From: DATFEN01 sp035691285
GTDB taxonomy: Bacteria; Acidobacteriota; Vicinamibacteria; Fen-336
Length of the DNA stretch: 62,246 bases
Assembly: GCA_035691285.1 (NCBI GenBank)
Contig: DASSJI010000184.1
Coordinates: 1-62,246, forward strand
Direction: 5' to 3'
Below the pieces are notes generated by a model, which worked only from the letters and a program-made list of their open reading frames with translations, searched no databases and was not told where the DNA came from. The stretch's first letter is position 1; every line of letters begins with the position of its first letter. Both the position numbers and the translations under genes were made by a program. Shown piece by piece: positions 32,425 to 41,239 of this stretch.

Positions 32425-33987
32425 TCAGGTCGATCGGGACCCGACGATCCGCTCGATCACCGGCCGCGGGCCCTCGAGGGCCACGCGCTGCATGTAGAAC
32501 TCGAGGCCGCGCAGGCCGCCCAGCTCCTCGCCGCCGCCGGCCCTGCCGGGACCGCCGTGGACGAGTGTCGGGAGCACCGTGCCGGGGCCCGGCGACTGCT
32601 CGGCGATCTTGACGCTGCCCAGGAAGACGCGGCCGTGGAAGGGCGCGAGGCGCAGCACCACGTCGGAGGTGAAGGCCGGATCCTCGGAGTACACGGACGA
32701 GACCAGGCCGCCCTGGCCGCGCCCGACGATCGCGGCCGCCTCCTCGGCGCCGCCCCCGTAAGGAACCACGGTCGCGACCGGCCCGAACACCTCGCGGGAG
32801 TGAACGGTGGGCGCGGTCGCGCCGGGCTCGACCTCGAGCAGGACCGGCGAGACGAAGTAGCCCTTCCCCTCGGGCGCGCCAACCGGGCGCAGCGCGCCGT
32901 CGCCATAGACCAGGCGGCCGTCGCGGGCGAGGGCGTCGACGCCCTCGCGCACGTCGCGATGCTGCTGCGCCGTGGCGAGCGGCCCCATGCGCACGCCGTC
33001 GGCCGCGGGGTTGCCGACGACGACGGACGAAAGCCGGTCCACCAGGTCGTCGCGCAGGCGCTCCGCGAAGGCCTGTGGAACGAGCACGCGGCGGATCGCG
33101 GTGCACTTCTGCCCGGCCTTCTGCGTCATGTCGCGTAGGACGTCCTTGAGGAAGTAGTCGTAGATCTCGGAGCCGGGCTCCCCGTCGGGGCCCAGCACGG
33201 CGGCGTTCAGGCTGTCGGCCTCGACGTTGACGCGCACCGAGTTGCGTATGACGGCCGGCAGGGCCCGGATCAGCTCCCCGGTGGTGCTCGAGCCCGTGAA
33301 GGCCACGACGTCCTGCGGGCCGAGGTGCGCCAGCAGGTCCCCGGCGCCGCCGACGAGCACGGACAGGGCGCCCTCGGGCAGCACGCTCCCTTCGACCAGG
33401 ATCTCGGCGATCCGATGCGCGACCATGGCAGAGCTGGTCGCTGGCTTGGCGAGCACCGGCATGCCGGCGAGAAGCGCCACCGCGGCCTTCTCCGCCAGGC
33501 CCCAGGCCGGGAAGTTGAACGCGTTGACGTGGACCGCCACGCCGTGGCGCGGGACGCGCAGGTGCTGGCCGTGGAAGCGGGGAGTGCGGCCGAGCTGAAT
33601 GCCTTCCCCGTCCGGCAGCACCTGCGTCTCGCCCAGGGCCCTGCCCAGCTCGGCGTAGGTCGACAGCGTGAACGTGGCGCCGTCGACGTCGAACTTCGCG
33701 TCGCCGCGGGTGTTGCCCCCGTTCGCGACCGCCAGCTCGATCAACTCCTCGCGATGCGCCTGGATCGCCGCGCACATGGCCTGGAGCAGCGCGCCGCGGC
33801 CCGCGAAGGTCATGGCGCGCAGCGCGGGACCGCCTCGGGTCCGCGCGAACTCCAGGGCGGCCCGCCGGTCGAGGCCTTCGCTCCTGGCTTCGGCGAGCGG
33901 CTCCTCGGTGGCGGGGTTCACGAGCGTCTCGGGACGGCCGGAGCCCGCGATCCAGCGCCCTTCCAGGTGGCTCTGCAGGCCCTTCAC
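32425..33987 (-). CDS. Aldehyde dehydrogenase, PaaZ/BoxD type
   Basis: 520 residues. It carries the ALDH core: FNFPAWGLAEKAAVALLAGM, substrate/cofactor motif FTGSSTTGELI, the general base Glu in VNVEADSLN and the catalytic Cys in KAGQKCTAIRR. ANGGNTRGDAKFDVDGA near residue 100 and the closing EELGGLRGLEFYMQRVALEG are features of the aldehyde dehydrogenase half of PaaZ and of 3,4-dehydroadipyl-CoA semialdehyde dehydrogenase BoxD. The MaoC hydratase half of PaaZ is absent, so it acts on a CoA-linked semialdehyde from aromatic degradation, or something similar. No other box/paa genes are in the window. GTG 33987 overlaps the peptidase stop. Confidence 0.85.
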   Translation of the reverse strand: MKGLQSHLEGRWIAGSGRPETLVNPATEEPLAEARSEGLDRRAALEFARTRGGPALRAMTFAGRGALLQAMCAAIQAHREELIELAVANGGNTRGDAKFDVDGATFTLSTYAELGRALGETQVLPDGEGIQLGRTPRFHGQHLRVPRHGVAVHVNAFNFPAWGLAEKAAVALLAGMPVLAKPATSSAMVAHRIAEILVEGSVLPEGALSVLVGGAGDLLAHLGPQDVVAFTGSSTTGELIRALPAVIRNSVRVNVEADSLNAAVLGPDGEPGSEIYDYFLKDVLRDMTQKAGQKCTAIRRVLVPQAFAERLRDDLVDRLSSVVVGNPAADGVRMGPLATAQQHRDVREGVDALARDGRLVYGDGALRPVGAPEGKGYFVSPVLLEVEPGATAPTVHSREVFGPVATVVPYGGGAEEAAAIVGRGQGGLVSSVYSEDPAFTSDVVLRLAPFHGRVFLGSVKIAEQSPGPGTVLPTLVHGGPGRAGGGEELGGLRGLEFYMQRVALEGPRPVIERIVGSRST

Positions 33988-36053
33988 GCGTCGATCCCCG
34001 CCTGCCACAGCACGAACGCGTAGTCGAAGGCGACCTCGCGCAGGTAGTCATAGCGTCCCGAGGCGCCGCCGTGGCCCGCCGCCATGTTGGTCTTGAGCAG
34101 CAGCGGGTTCGCGTCCGTCTTCAACGTGCGCAGCTTCGCCACGTACTTGGCGGGCTCCCAGTACATCACCTGGCTGTCGTTGAAGGAGGTCGTGATCAGG
34201 ATCGCCGGATAGGCCCTGCGGCCGAGATTCGAGTACGGGCAGTAGCCGCGGATCACGTCGTACTCGTCCTTCTTCTTCGGGTTGCCCCACTCCTCGAACT
34301 CGCCCACGGTGAGCGGCAGCGACTCGTCGAGCATCGAGTTGACGACGTCGACGAAGGGGACCTTGGACACGACGGCGCGGAAGAGGTCCGGACGCATCTC
34401 GGTCACGGCGCCCATGAGCAGGCCTCCGGCGCTGCCGCCCTGGATCACGAGGCGCTCCCTGGACCCGTACTTCTCGGCGAGCAGGTGCTCCGCCGCCGCG
34501 ATGAAGTCGGTGAAGGTGTTCCGCTTCTTCTTCATGCGGCCGTCGTCGTGCCAGGGCTTGCCCATCTCGCCGCCGCCCCGGACGTGGGCGATCGCGACCA
34601 CGACGCCGCGGTCCACGAGCGAGAAGCGGTTCGAGGTGAACGTCACCCAGTTGGGGATGCCGTAGGCGCCGTAGCCCGAGAGGTAGAGGGGCGCCCGGCC
34701 GTCCCGGACGAGGTCCTTCCCGTAGACGAGCGAGATCGGGACCTTGACGCCGTCCGGCGCCGTCGCGTGGACGCGCTCCACGGCGTAGCGGGTGCGGTCG
34801 TAGCCGCCCAGGACGGGCTGCTCCTTGAGCAGCGTCGCGGTGCGCGCGTCCATGTCGTAGTCGAGCACCGAGCGGGGCGTGATGAACGACTCGTAGACGT
34901 AGCGATAGACCGTCTGCTCCCACTCCTCGTTCTGGCCGGGCGAGGCGGAGTAGGCCGGCTCCGGGAACGCGATGCGGTGGGAGGCGCCCGAGTGCAGGTC
35001 CATGACCCGGAGCTGGGTGAGGCCGCCCTCGCGCTCGAACACGACCGCGTGGTCCTTGAACAGGTCGACGCCTTCGATCATCACGTCGTCGCGGTGCGGG
35101 ACCAGCTCCTTCCAGTTCTCGCGGCGCGGGTCGGCGACCGGCGCCGTGACCAGCCGGAAGTTCCGGCCGCGGTCGTTCGTGCGGATCCAGAACACGTCGC
35201 CGCGGTGGTCGAGGTCGTACTCCTGCTCGGGGAGACGGGGCGCCACGAGCCGGAAGGCCCCGTCCGGCTCGTCGGCGGGCAGGACGCGGAACTCGGATGT
35301 GGTGTGGCTCCCGGCGCCCAGGACCAGGAAGCCCCCGCTGCGCGTCCGGCCCACGCCGACGTTGAAGGCCTCGTCGGGCTCCTCGTAGACGAGCTCGTGC
35401 GCCTCGCTTCCAAGGCGGTGGCGGAACAGCCGGTACGAGCGCTTCGTGCCCTCGTCCTCGACGGAGTAGAAGAGCGTCGCGTCGTCCTTGGCCCATGCCA
35501 CGGAGGTGACGCGCTCCACGGTCGGCGGCAGGGGAGCCCCGGTCCGCAGGTCCTTCACGTGCAGGGTGTACTGGCGGAAGCCGGTCTCGTCCGTCGTGTA
35601 CGCCAGGAGGTTCGCGTCGTCGCTCAGGGCGAACGCGCCGATGGCCATGAAGGGCTTGCCCTCGGCGAGCGCGTTCACGTCCAGGACGACCTCTTCCGCC
35701 GCCTCCAGGGAGCCTGCCTTGCGGCAGTAGATCGGGTACTGCTTTCCCTGCTCGGTTCGCGAGTAGTAGAAGAAGCGGCCCTTCCTCCAGGGGACGCCCA
35801 TGTCGGTCTCCTGGATGCGCGCGAGCATCTCCTCGTAGAGCTGCTGCTGGAACGCCTCCGTCGGCTTCATGACCGCCGCCGTGTAGGCGTTCTCGGCCTC
35901 GAGGTAGGTCTTCACGTCGGGGTCGGCCTTGTCGCGAAGCCAGTAGTAGTCGTCGGTGCGGCGCTCCCCGTGGATCTCTTCGACCTTCGGGACGCGCTTC
36001 GCGACGGGAGGCTCGGGGAGCGTCTGTGCGGGACTGGGGGCGAGTGTCGTCAT
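33984..36053 (-). CDS. ptrB: Oligopeptidase B (S9A prolyl oligopeptidase family)
   Basis: 689 residues, the usual size. A seven-bladed propeller (about 75-400) is followed by the hydrolase domain. The catalytic Ser is in IQGGSAGGLLMGAV, Asp in TTSFNDSQVMYWEP and His in MAAGHGGASGRYDYL. The acidic residues that select basic P1 side chains lie in the region EEWGNPKKKDEYD. It cuts short peptides after Lys or Arg in the cytoplasm. It is the first gene of a two-gene unit with the aldehyde dehydrogenase (4-bp overlap). Confidence 0.92.
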   Translation of the reverse strand: MTTLAPSPAQTLPEPPVAKRVPKVEEIHGERRTDDYYWLRDKADPDVKTYLEAENAYTAAVMKPTEAFQQQLYEEMLARIQETDMGVPWRKGRFFYYSRTEQGKQYPIYCRKAGSLEAAEEVVLDVNALAEGKPFMAIGAFALSDDANLLAYTTDETGFRQYTLHVKDLRTGAPLPPTVERVTSVAWAKDDATLFYSVEDEGTKRSYRLFRHRLGSEAHELVYEEPDEAFNVGVGRTRSGGFLVLGAGSHTTSEFRVLPADEPDGAFRLVAPRLPEQEYDLDHRGDVFWIRTNDRGRNFRLVTAPVADPRRENWKELVPHRDDVMIEGVDLFKDHAVVFEREGGLTQLRVMDLHSGASHRIAFPEPAYSASPGQNEEWEQTVYRYVYESFITPRSVLDYDMDARTATLLKEQPVLGGYDRTRYAVERVHATAPDGVKVPISLVYGKDLVRDGRAPLYLSGYGAYGIPNWVTFTSNRFSLVDRGVVVAIAHVRGGGEMGKPWHDDGRMKKKRNTFTDFIAAAEHLLAEKYGSRERLVIQGGSAGGLLMGAVTEMRPDLFRAVVSKVPFVDVVNSMLDESLPLTVGEFEEWGNPKKKDEYDVIRGYCPYSNLGRRAYPAILITTSFNDSQVMYWEPAKYVAKLRTLKTDANPLLLKTNMAAGHGGASGRYDYLREVAFDYAFVLWQAGIDA

Positions 36054-36174
36054 GGCCTCTCGGGACCGGGGGGGGACCGAAGCGTCAGGCTATCACAGCT
36101 CGGCAGCGTCCTCGTAACTTGCTGATCAGTAGAAGATTACAAGGCTGCGCCCTCGTGCTACCGTTGGGGTCGCG

Positions 36175-37134
36175 ATGCTCAGGGTGGTCGTGCTCGCCGA
36201 GCCCGACGATACGAGCCTGCGGCTGCTCCAGGCGGTCGACGCGGGGGTCCGCTTTCACGTCGGCCAGGACGCCGTCGCGCTGGCGGACCAGGCGCCGGAC
36301 GCCGAGGCCCTGCTGTACTGCACGGGCGGCCGGGAACGGCTCGAAGCCGCCTTCACCCGCCTCCTGCGGCTGCGCTGGGTGCACAGCCGCTGGGCCGGCC
36401 TCGACGGCCTTCTCTTTCCGGCCCTGGCCGAGAGCCCGGTCGTGCTCACGAACTCGCGCGGCGTCTTCAGCCGCGCGCTGGCCGAGTTCGCGATCGGCGC
36501 GATCCTCCACTTCGCGAAGGACTTCGCGCGCATGCGCCGGCAGCAGGCCGCGCGGCGCTGGGAGCCCTTCGTCGTCGAAGAGATCGGCGGGCGGTCGCTG
36601 GGCATCGTGGGATACGGCGACATCGGTCGGGCCGTCGCCGAGCGCGGGAAGGCGCTCGGGATGCGGATCCTGGCGATGCGCCGCCGCGACGTCGCGTCCG
36701 ACGGGCTCGTGGACGAGGCGTTCGCGCCCGAGGAGCGCCTCGGCCTCGTCGCGCGCTCGGACGCCGTCGTGCTCGCGCTGCCCCTCACGGACGAGACGCG
36801 CGGCCTGTTCGGAGCGCGGGAGATCGCGGCCATGAAGCCATCGGCCGTGCTGGTCAACGTGGGGCGCGGGCCGACGCTGGACGAGCCGGCGCTCGTCGCG
36901 GCGCTCCAGGCCCGTCGCATCCGCGGCGCGGCGCTGGACGTCTTCGCCGAGGAGCCGCTGCCCCGCGACAGCCCGCTGTGGGACCTGGACAACGTGCTCG
37001 TCTCGCCTCACACGGCCGACCGCACGACGACGTGGCTCGACGAGGCGATGGCCGTGTTCCTCGACAACCTGGGTCGCTTCCGCGCGGGCCGGCCGCTGCG
37101 GAACGTCGTCGAGGACAAGCGCCGGGGCTATTAG
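36175..37134 (+). CDS. D-isomer 2-hydroxyacid dehydrogenase
   Basis: 319 residues. The NAD-binding domain shows SLGIVGYGDIGRAVAERGKAL (GxGxxG). The catalytic residues are Arg in VLVNVGRGPTLDE, Glu in ALDVFAEEPLP and His in SPHTADRTT. The substrate domain is short and ends LTNSRGVFSRALAEFAIGAI. The sequence does not distinguish glyoxylate, phosphoglycerate or other 2-oxo acids as substrate. It is divergent from oligopeptidase B, and the agmatinase-family gene follows after 13 bases, with its own promoter-like box. Confidence 0.87.
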   Translation: MLRVVVLAEPDDTSLRLLQAVDAGVRFHVGQDAVALADQAPDAEALLYCTGGRERLEAAFTRLLRLRWVHSRWAGLDGLLFPALAESPVVLTNSRGVFSRALAEFAIGAILHFAKDFARMRRQQAARRWEPFVVEEIGGRSLGIVGYGDIGRAVAERGKALGMRILAMRRRDVASDGLVDEAFAPEERLGLVARSDAVVLALPLTDETRGLFGAREIAAMKPSAVLVNVGRGPTLDEPALVAALQARRIRGAALDVFAEEPLPRDSPLWDLDNVLVSPHTADRTTTWLDEAMAVFLDNLGRFRAGRPLRNVVEDKRRGY

Positions 37135-37135
37135 C

Positions 37136-37141
37136 CATACT
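37136..37141 (+). promoter_or_regulatory. -10 box before the agmatinase-family gene
   Basis: CATACT ends 6 bases before ATG 37148 with no Shine-Dalgarno sequence between (spacer CCACCC). It overlaps the end of the upstream gene's terminal region and suggests a leaderless transcript. Confidence 0.35.
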
Positions 37142-37147
37142 CCACCC

Positions 37148-38182
37148 ATGCGCGTGAGCTTCGACCCGAACGCCGCCGCCGTCCACGACGGCATCTATGG
37201 CCTGCCGTTCTCGCCCGAGGAGGCGCGGGTGGTGCTGGTGCCGGTGCCCTGGGAGGCGACCGTCTCCTACGGAGCCGGCACGGCGAACGGTCCCGCGGCG
37301 ATCCTGGCGGCGAGCCGACAGGTGGACCTCCTCGACCGCGAGACGGGCAAGCCTTACGAAGCCGGAATCGCGATGCTCGAGATCCCCACCGCCGTGCGCG
37401 CCTGGAGCGACGAGGCGAGGCGCCTCGCGCTGCCCGTGATCGAGAACGGCGGGCCGGGGGAGGACCCGGCCCTGCGCGACGCCGTCGCGCGCGTCGACGG
37501 ACTCGGCGACCGCATGAACGCCTGGGTCCACGAGACCACGCGCCGGCTTCTGGCGGAGGACAAGCTGGTGGGGATCGTGGGCGGCGACCACTCGGTGCCC
37601 CTGGGCGCCATGCGGGCTCTGGCCGAGCGGCGCCCGGGCCTCGGCGTGCTCCACGTCGACGCCCACGCCGACCTGCGCGACGCGTACGAGGGCTTCCGCT
37701 TCTCCCACGCGTCGATCATGTTCAACGTGCTCCGCGACCTGGACGGCGTGTCGCGCCTCGTGCAGGTGGGCGTGCGGGACTACGGCGAGGCGGAGGACCA
37801 GCTCATCCGCACGAGCGGGGAGAGGGTGCGCACGTTCTTCGAAGCCGACCTGCGCCGGGCGCTGCTGGACGGCGAGGCCTGGAGCCGCATCGCGGGCCGC
37901 ATCGTGGCCGAGCTGCCCCGCGAGGTCTACGTGTCCTTCGACATCGACGGCCTTGATCCTGCCCTGTGCCCCCACACCGGGACCCCCGTCGTCTCTGGCC
38001 TGAGCTTCGCCGAGGCCACGGGCCTGCTGCGAACAATCGTCGAGAGCGGCCGCAGGATCGTGGGCTTCGACCTCACCGAGGTGGCGCCGGATCCCGACGG
38101 GCAGTCGGAGTGGGACGGCAACGTCGGGGCGCGCGTCCTGTACAAGGAGATCGGCTTCGCGCTGCTCTCGCAGCGGGCCTGA
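37148..38182 (+). CDS. Agmatinase/arginase (ureohydrolase) family protein
   Basis: 344 residues, longer than typical SpeB because of an insertion near residues 75-130. The binuclear Mn site is complete: GGDHSVPLG, LHVDAHADLRDAY and SFDIDGLDPALCPHTGTP. GAGTANGPAAILAASRQVD at the N-terminus is the family entry motif. The family hydrolyses guanidino compounds (agmatine, arginine and others); the exact substrate is uncertain. The end of the gene overlaps the putative CTG start of the kinase gene. Confidence 0.88.
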   Translation: MRVSFDPNAAAVHDGIYGLPFSPEEARVVLVPVPWEATVSYGAGTANGPAAILAASRQVDLLDRETGKPYEAGIAMLEIPTAVRAWSDEARRLALPVIENGGPGEDPALRDAVARVDGLGDRMNAWVHETTRRLLAEDKLVGIVGGDHSVPLGAMRALAERRPGLGVLHVDAHADLRDAYEGFRFSHASIMFNVLRDLDGVSRLVQVGVRDYGEAEDQLIRTSGERVRTFFEADLRRALLDGEAWSRIAGRIVAELPREVYVSFDIDGLDPALCPHTGTPVVSGLSFAEATGLLRTIVESGRRIVGFDLTEVAPDPDGQSEWDGNVGARVLYKEIGFALLSQRA

Positions 38183-39672
38183 CGCCGGAGCGCGCGACGC
38201 AGACCTGCCCTGCGTGCCAGTCCGCGAACGACGACGCGGCCGAGGTCTGCTTCCACTGCCGCGGCATCCTGAAGGCGATCACCCGCGGCACGCTGATCGG
38301 AGCGCGCTACGAGATCCTGCTGTTGCTGGGGCGCGGGGGCATGGGCACCGTGTATCGGGCCCGTGACCGCGTCCTCGAGGAAGAGGTGGCCCTCAAGGTG
38401 CTGCGCTCGGACCTGGGAGAGGCCGCCGAGATGGAGGCTCGCTTCCGGGCCGAGATCAAGCTCGCCAGGACCGTGAGCCACCCCAACGTATGTCGCATCC
38501 ACGAGTACGGCGAGGACGGGGCGCTCCGCTACATCTCCATGGAGCTGATCGAGGGCGAGAACCTCAGGGAGCGGCTTCGCCGGGTCGGACCGCTGCCGCC
38601 CGAGGAGGCGACGCGGATCGCCATCGACGTCGCGCGGGGCCTCGAGGCCATCCACGACGCCGGCGTCGTCCACCGCGACCTTTCGCCCTTCAACGTGACG
38701 CTGGATGCGAAGGAGCGCGTGAGGGTGATGGACTTCGGCATCGCCAAGCGTGTGGCCGGCGGGACCGGCGCGGGCTCGGCGGCCGGCTACGTGCTGGGCA
38801 ACCCCGAGTACATGAGCCCCGAGCAGGCGCGGGGCCGGCGCGTGGACACGCGCAGCGACCTGTATTCGCTGGGCGTGGTGCTCTTCGAGATGCTCACCGG
38901 CCGCCCGCCGTTCCGTGGAGCGACGCCGGTGGAGACGCTGATGCAGCACGCGGAGGCGCCGCCCCCCCTCGACGATCCCGCCCTCACGCCCACGCTGCGA
39001 GCCGTGCTGGAGCGGGCCCTCGCCAAGGAGCCCGAGGCGCGCTTCGAGACGGCCCACGCCATGGCGGCGGCCCTGCGAGACGCGCGGGCGATCACGGCGC
39101 CCTTGCGCCGGCGGCCGCTCCGACGCCTTCTCGTCGCGCCGCTCCTCGCGGCGTTCGGCACGGCGGCGGCGCTGTGGCTGGCCCTTCCTCACGCGCCTCG
39201 GTCGACGCCTGCCCCGACGCCGGGGCCGCCGCAGCCGCCGATGGCGACCGTGGCGCCGACGACGCTCGCGCCGAGCCCGTCGGCGCCGTCGGCCAGCCCG
39301 CCGCCGCTGCCGACCCGCATGGCGGCATCTCCGCCCGTGGCGCCGGCAACCCCACCCCCGTCGACCGAGCCGGCTGCGCCACCCCCGACCGAGGCGCCCG
39401 CTCCGTCGCCGACGGCCGAGCCGTCAGCCTCGCTCGCTCCCGCCGTCGGCTGGCTCCAGATCGGCGTGACGCCCTGGGCGGACGTGGTGGTGGACGGCGA
39501 GATCGTCGGCCAGACGCCGATGCCGCCGATCCCGCTGACACCCGGCGTCCACGACGTGATGCTGAACCATCCCGACTTCCGGCCTTTTCCCCGCCGCGTC
39601 ACAATACGCGCGGGGGAGAAGCTTCGGCTGGTCGTGGACCTCGCGAGCGACGGGGTTCGACGGCCGCGTTGA
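38179..39672 (+). CDS. Zinc-ribbon Ser/Thr protein kinase with PEGA domain, probable CTG start
   Basis: 497 residues if it begins at CTG 38179, which overlaps the agmatinase TGA (CTGA). No ATG, GTG or TTG lies nearby in frame; the nearest upstream is a GTG about 70 bases inside the agmatinase gene. Domains: zinc ribbon (TCPACQSANDDAAEVCFHC), kinase about 45-305 with LGRGGMGTVYRARD, VALKVL, HRDLSPFNV (Ser instead of the usual Lys) and MDFGIAK, a membrane span about 318-340, a Pro/Ala/Ser linker of about 80 residues and a C-terminal PEGA domain (VVVDGEIVGQTP, HDVMLNHPDF) outside the membrane. HRDVSP/HRDLSP variants are known in bacterial kinases, so it may be active. Confidence 0.85.
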   Translation: MTPERATQTCPACQSANDDAAEVCFHCRGILKAITRGTLIGARYEILLLLGRGGMGTVYRARDRVLEEEVALKVLRSDLGEAAEMEARFRAEIKLARTVSHPNVCRIHEYGEDGALRYISMELIEGENLRERLRRVGPLPPEEATRIAIDVARGLEAIHDAGVVHRDLSPFNVTLDAKERVRVMDFGIAKRVAGGTGAGSAAGYVLGNPEYMSPEQARGRRVDTRSDLYSLGVVLFEMLTGRPPFRGATPVETLMQHAEAPPPLDDPALTPTLRAVLERALAKEPEARFETAHAMAAALRDARAITAPLRRRPLRRLLVAPLLAAFGTAAALWLALPHAPRSTPAPTPGPPQPPMATVAPTTLAPSPSAPSASPPPLPTRMAASPPVAPATPPPSTEPAAPPPTEAPAPSPTAEPSASLAPAVGWLQIGVTPWADVVVDGEIVGQTPMPPIPLTPGVHDVMLNHPDFRPFPRRVTIRAGEKLRLVVDLASDGVRRPR

Positions 39673-39686
39673 AGCGGCGAGACTCG

Positions 39687-40562
39687 ATGAAGCACGGGCG
39701 CCGCCCGGTCGCCGCGCTGCTCGTTGCCGTCGCCGTCGCGGCCGCCGCCGAGGACGCGGGGCTCGCGCAGGGCATCCAGCAGGTGCGCGAAGGCGACTTC
39801 GAGGCCGCCGTCGTCACACTCGAGGCGGCGGCGAGCCGCCTCGAGGGCCAGACCGGACGCAAGGGAGAAGCGGCGCAGGCGCGGGTCCACCTGGGAGTCG
39901 CCCGCGTCGGGCTCGGAAACCTCGATGCGGCGCGGGGCGAGTTCCGGAGCGCGCTGCGTCTCGACCCCGCGCTGCGCGTGACCGAGGCCGAGTTCTCGCC
40001 GAAGGTCGTGCGCGCGTTCGAAGCGGCCCGGCAGGAGGTCGCGGCCCAGGCGGAGCCGGCGCCCAGGAGGTCGTCCAGGACGCCGTGGATCGTGGGGGCG
40101 CTCGGCGCGGCTGGCGCGGGCATCGCCATCGCCGCGTCCGGTGGGGACTCCGCTCCCCCGGGGAGCGCCTCGTTCGCGAACGCCCGGTTCACGTCTCCGA
40201 TCGTGCTGTGCCCCAACGGCAGCGTCTCGGCGCCGCTGCCCTTCACCGTGCTGGTGGACGCTTCCAACGGCACGTCGAGCCCCGTGACGATCCGCTCGGC
40301 CACGGTGCGCATGACGATCGTCGATTCGCCGGAGGTCCCCTCGGAGGTGGGCCAGTCCACGACGCAGCCAGGCACGCCGATTCCCGCCGAGGTTCCGGCC
40401 CGCACGGACCTCGGCGTCCAGGTGCAGAGCGCGCTGCTGTGCACGAACCAGCCGGGAGGGGTCGCGCGCTACAACGACTGGACGGCCCTCGTGACGCTCG
40501 AGACGAGCGCGGGCTCGTTCAACCTCGGCACCACCGACCGGCTGCGCGTGAACCTGCCCTGA
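39687..40562 (+). CDS. Secreted TPR protein of unknown function
   Basis: 291 residues: signal peptide (VAALLVAVAVAAAAEDAGLA), TPR-like helices about 25-115 (GIQQVREGDFEAAVVTLEAA, GNLDAARGEFRSALRLDP), a second hydrophobic segment near 133-152 (IVGALGAAGAGIAIAASGG), then a beta-rich domain of about 125 residues with two Cys (IVLCPNGSVSA and ALLCTNQPGG). It starts 14 bases after the PEGA kinase gene and is probably co-transcribed; it may act with that kinase at the envelope. The C-terminal domain is not recognised. Confidence 0.75.
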   Translation: MKHGRRPVAALLVAVAVAAAAEDAGLAQGIQQVREGDFEAAVVTLEAAASRLEGQTGRKGEAAQARVHLGVARVGLGNLDAARGEFRSALRLDPALRVTEAEFSPKVVRAFEAARQEVAAQAEPAPRRSSRTPWIVGALGAAGAGIAIAASGGDSAPPGSASFANARFTSPIVLCPNGSVSAPLPFTVLVDASNGTSSPVTIRSATVRMTIVDSPEVPSEVGQSTTQPGTPIPAEVPARTDLGVQVQSALLCTNQPGGVARYNDWTALVTLETSAGSFNLGTTDRLRVNLP

Positions 40563-40615
40563 GTTCGGGGCCCATGGCTCGATCTGCCCACTGAGCGGAT
40601 CCGCACGGCCAGCAT

Positions 40616-40942
40616 TCAGGCCAAGGCCAGCGCTACTCCCAAGGCGCGGTCGAGAGCGCGAAGACGCGATGGCTTCAGGCTCGAGACGTAGTCCGTCAGC
40701 GCGGGCTTGGGCAGGCTGACCAGCGCGTCGCAGTGGATGCTGGAGTCATGTTTCAGGCCCTCGTCAGGGCCCACGTCGACCTGCGTGGCGAGCCCGTCAC
40801 GCCGGGTAAAGACCGGCGCACAAACGACCGTCGAGAAGGACGAGTCGACCAGCGCCTGCCGACTGACGACCACGAAGACGCGCGACGCCTTGGGATCGCC
40901 GCCGGCCGGCCGACGCACCCTGAAGAGATCACCTCGCCTCAA
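40616..40942 (-). CDS. MazF/PemK-family endoribonuclease toxin
   Basis: 108 residues. It opens with MRRGDLFRVRRPAGGDPKAS, the first strand and loop of the PemK/MazF fold, continues with VFVVVSRQALVDSSFSTVVC and KHDSSIHCDALVSLPKP, and ends with the helix LRALDRALGVALAL. The family cuts mRNA at short sequences. Its start overlaps the antitoxin stop by 4 bp (antitoxin first), the normal order for such pairs. Confidence 0.85.
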   Translation of the reverse strand: MRRGDLFRVRRPAGGDPKASRVFVVVSRQALVDSSFSTVVCAPVFTRRDGLATQVDVGPDEGLKHDSSIHCDALVSLPKPALTDYVSSLKPSRLRALDRALGVALALA

Positions 40943-41169
40943 TGCTCGGCCTGGTACGCGAGGACGTCTTCCATCTCTCGGTTGAGCGCGTCGGCGCTCA
41001 CGTTGAGTATCTCGAGATCCCTGGCCTCCCGTGCCGATCGGGCGCGACGCGCCAGGAACTCGCGCGCGGCATCTTCCATGATGCGCGAGCGGCTCCTCTG
41101 GCGCGTGCTGACCTTGTCGATCGCACGCAGCACGCTGGCGTCGATCGTGACCGATGTCTTGACTCTCAT
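40939..41169 (-). CDS. Ribbon-helix-helix antitoxin
   Basis: 76 residues. The N-terminus is a RHH motif (MRVKTSVTIDASVLRAIDKV followed by RSRSRIMEDAAREFLARR) that would bind the operator. The acidic/helical C-terminus (NREMEDVLAYQAEH) would bind the toxin. ATG 41169 is chosen because the RHH strand starts there and a TATATT box lies 7 bases upstream; the open frame upstream to 41247 is not needed. Confidence 0.85.
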   Translation of the reverse strand: MRVKTSVTIDASVLRAIDKVSTRQRSRSRIMEDAAREFLARRARSAREARDLEILNVSADALNREMEDVLAYQAEH

Positions 41170-41176
41170 ACCGCAG

Positions 41177-41182
41177 AATATA
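41177..41182 (-). promoter_or_regulatory. -10 box of the RHH-MazF operon
   Basis: On the minus strand TATATT ends 7 bases before the antitoxin ATG. No Shine-Dalgarno sequence is present, so a leaderless mRNA is likely, as at the phd-vapC pair. The region is AT-rich against its surroundings. Confidence 0.5.
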
Positions 41183-41239
41183 CTACCGCCCCGACGCCCG
41201 CGTTCGTTCACCGTGATGGAGCTGATGCGGGGCAGACGC

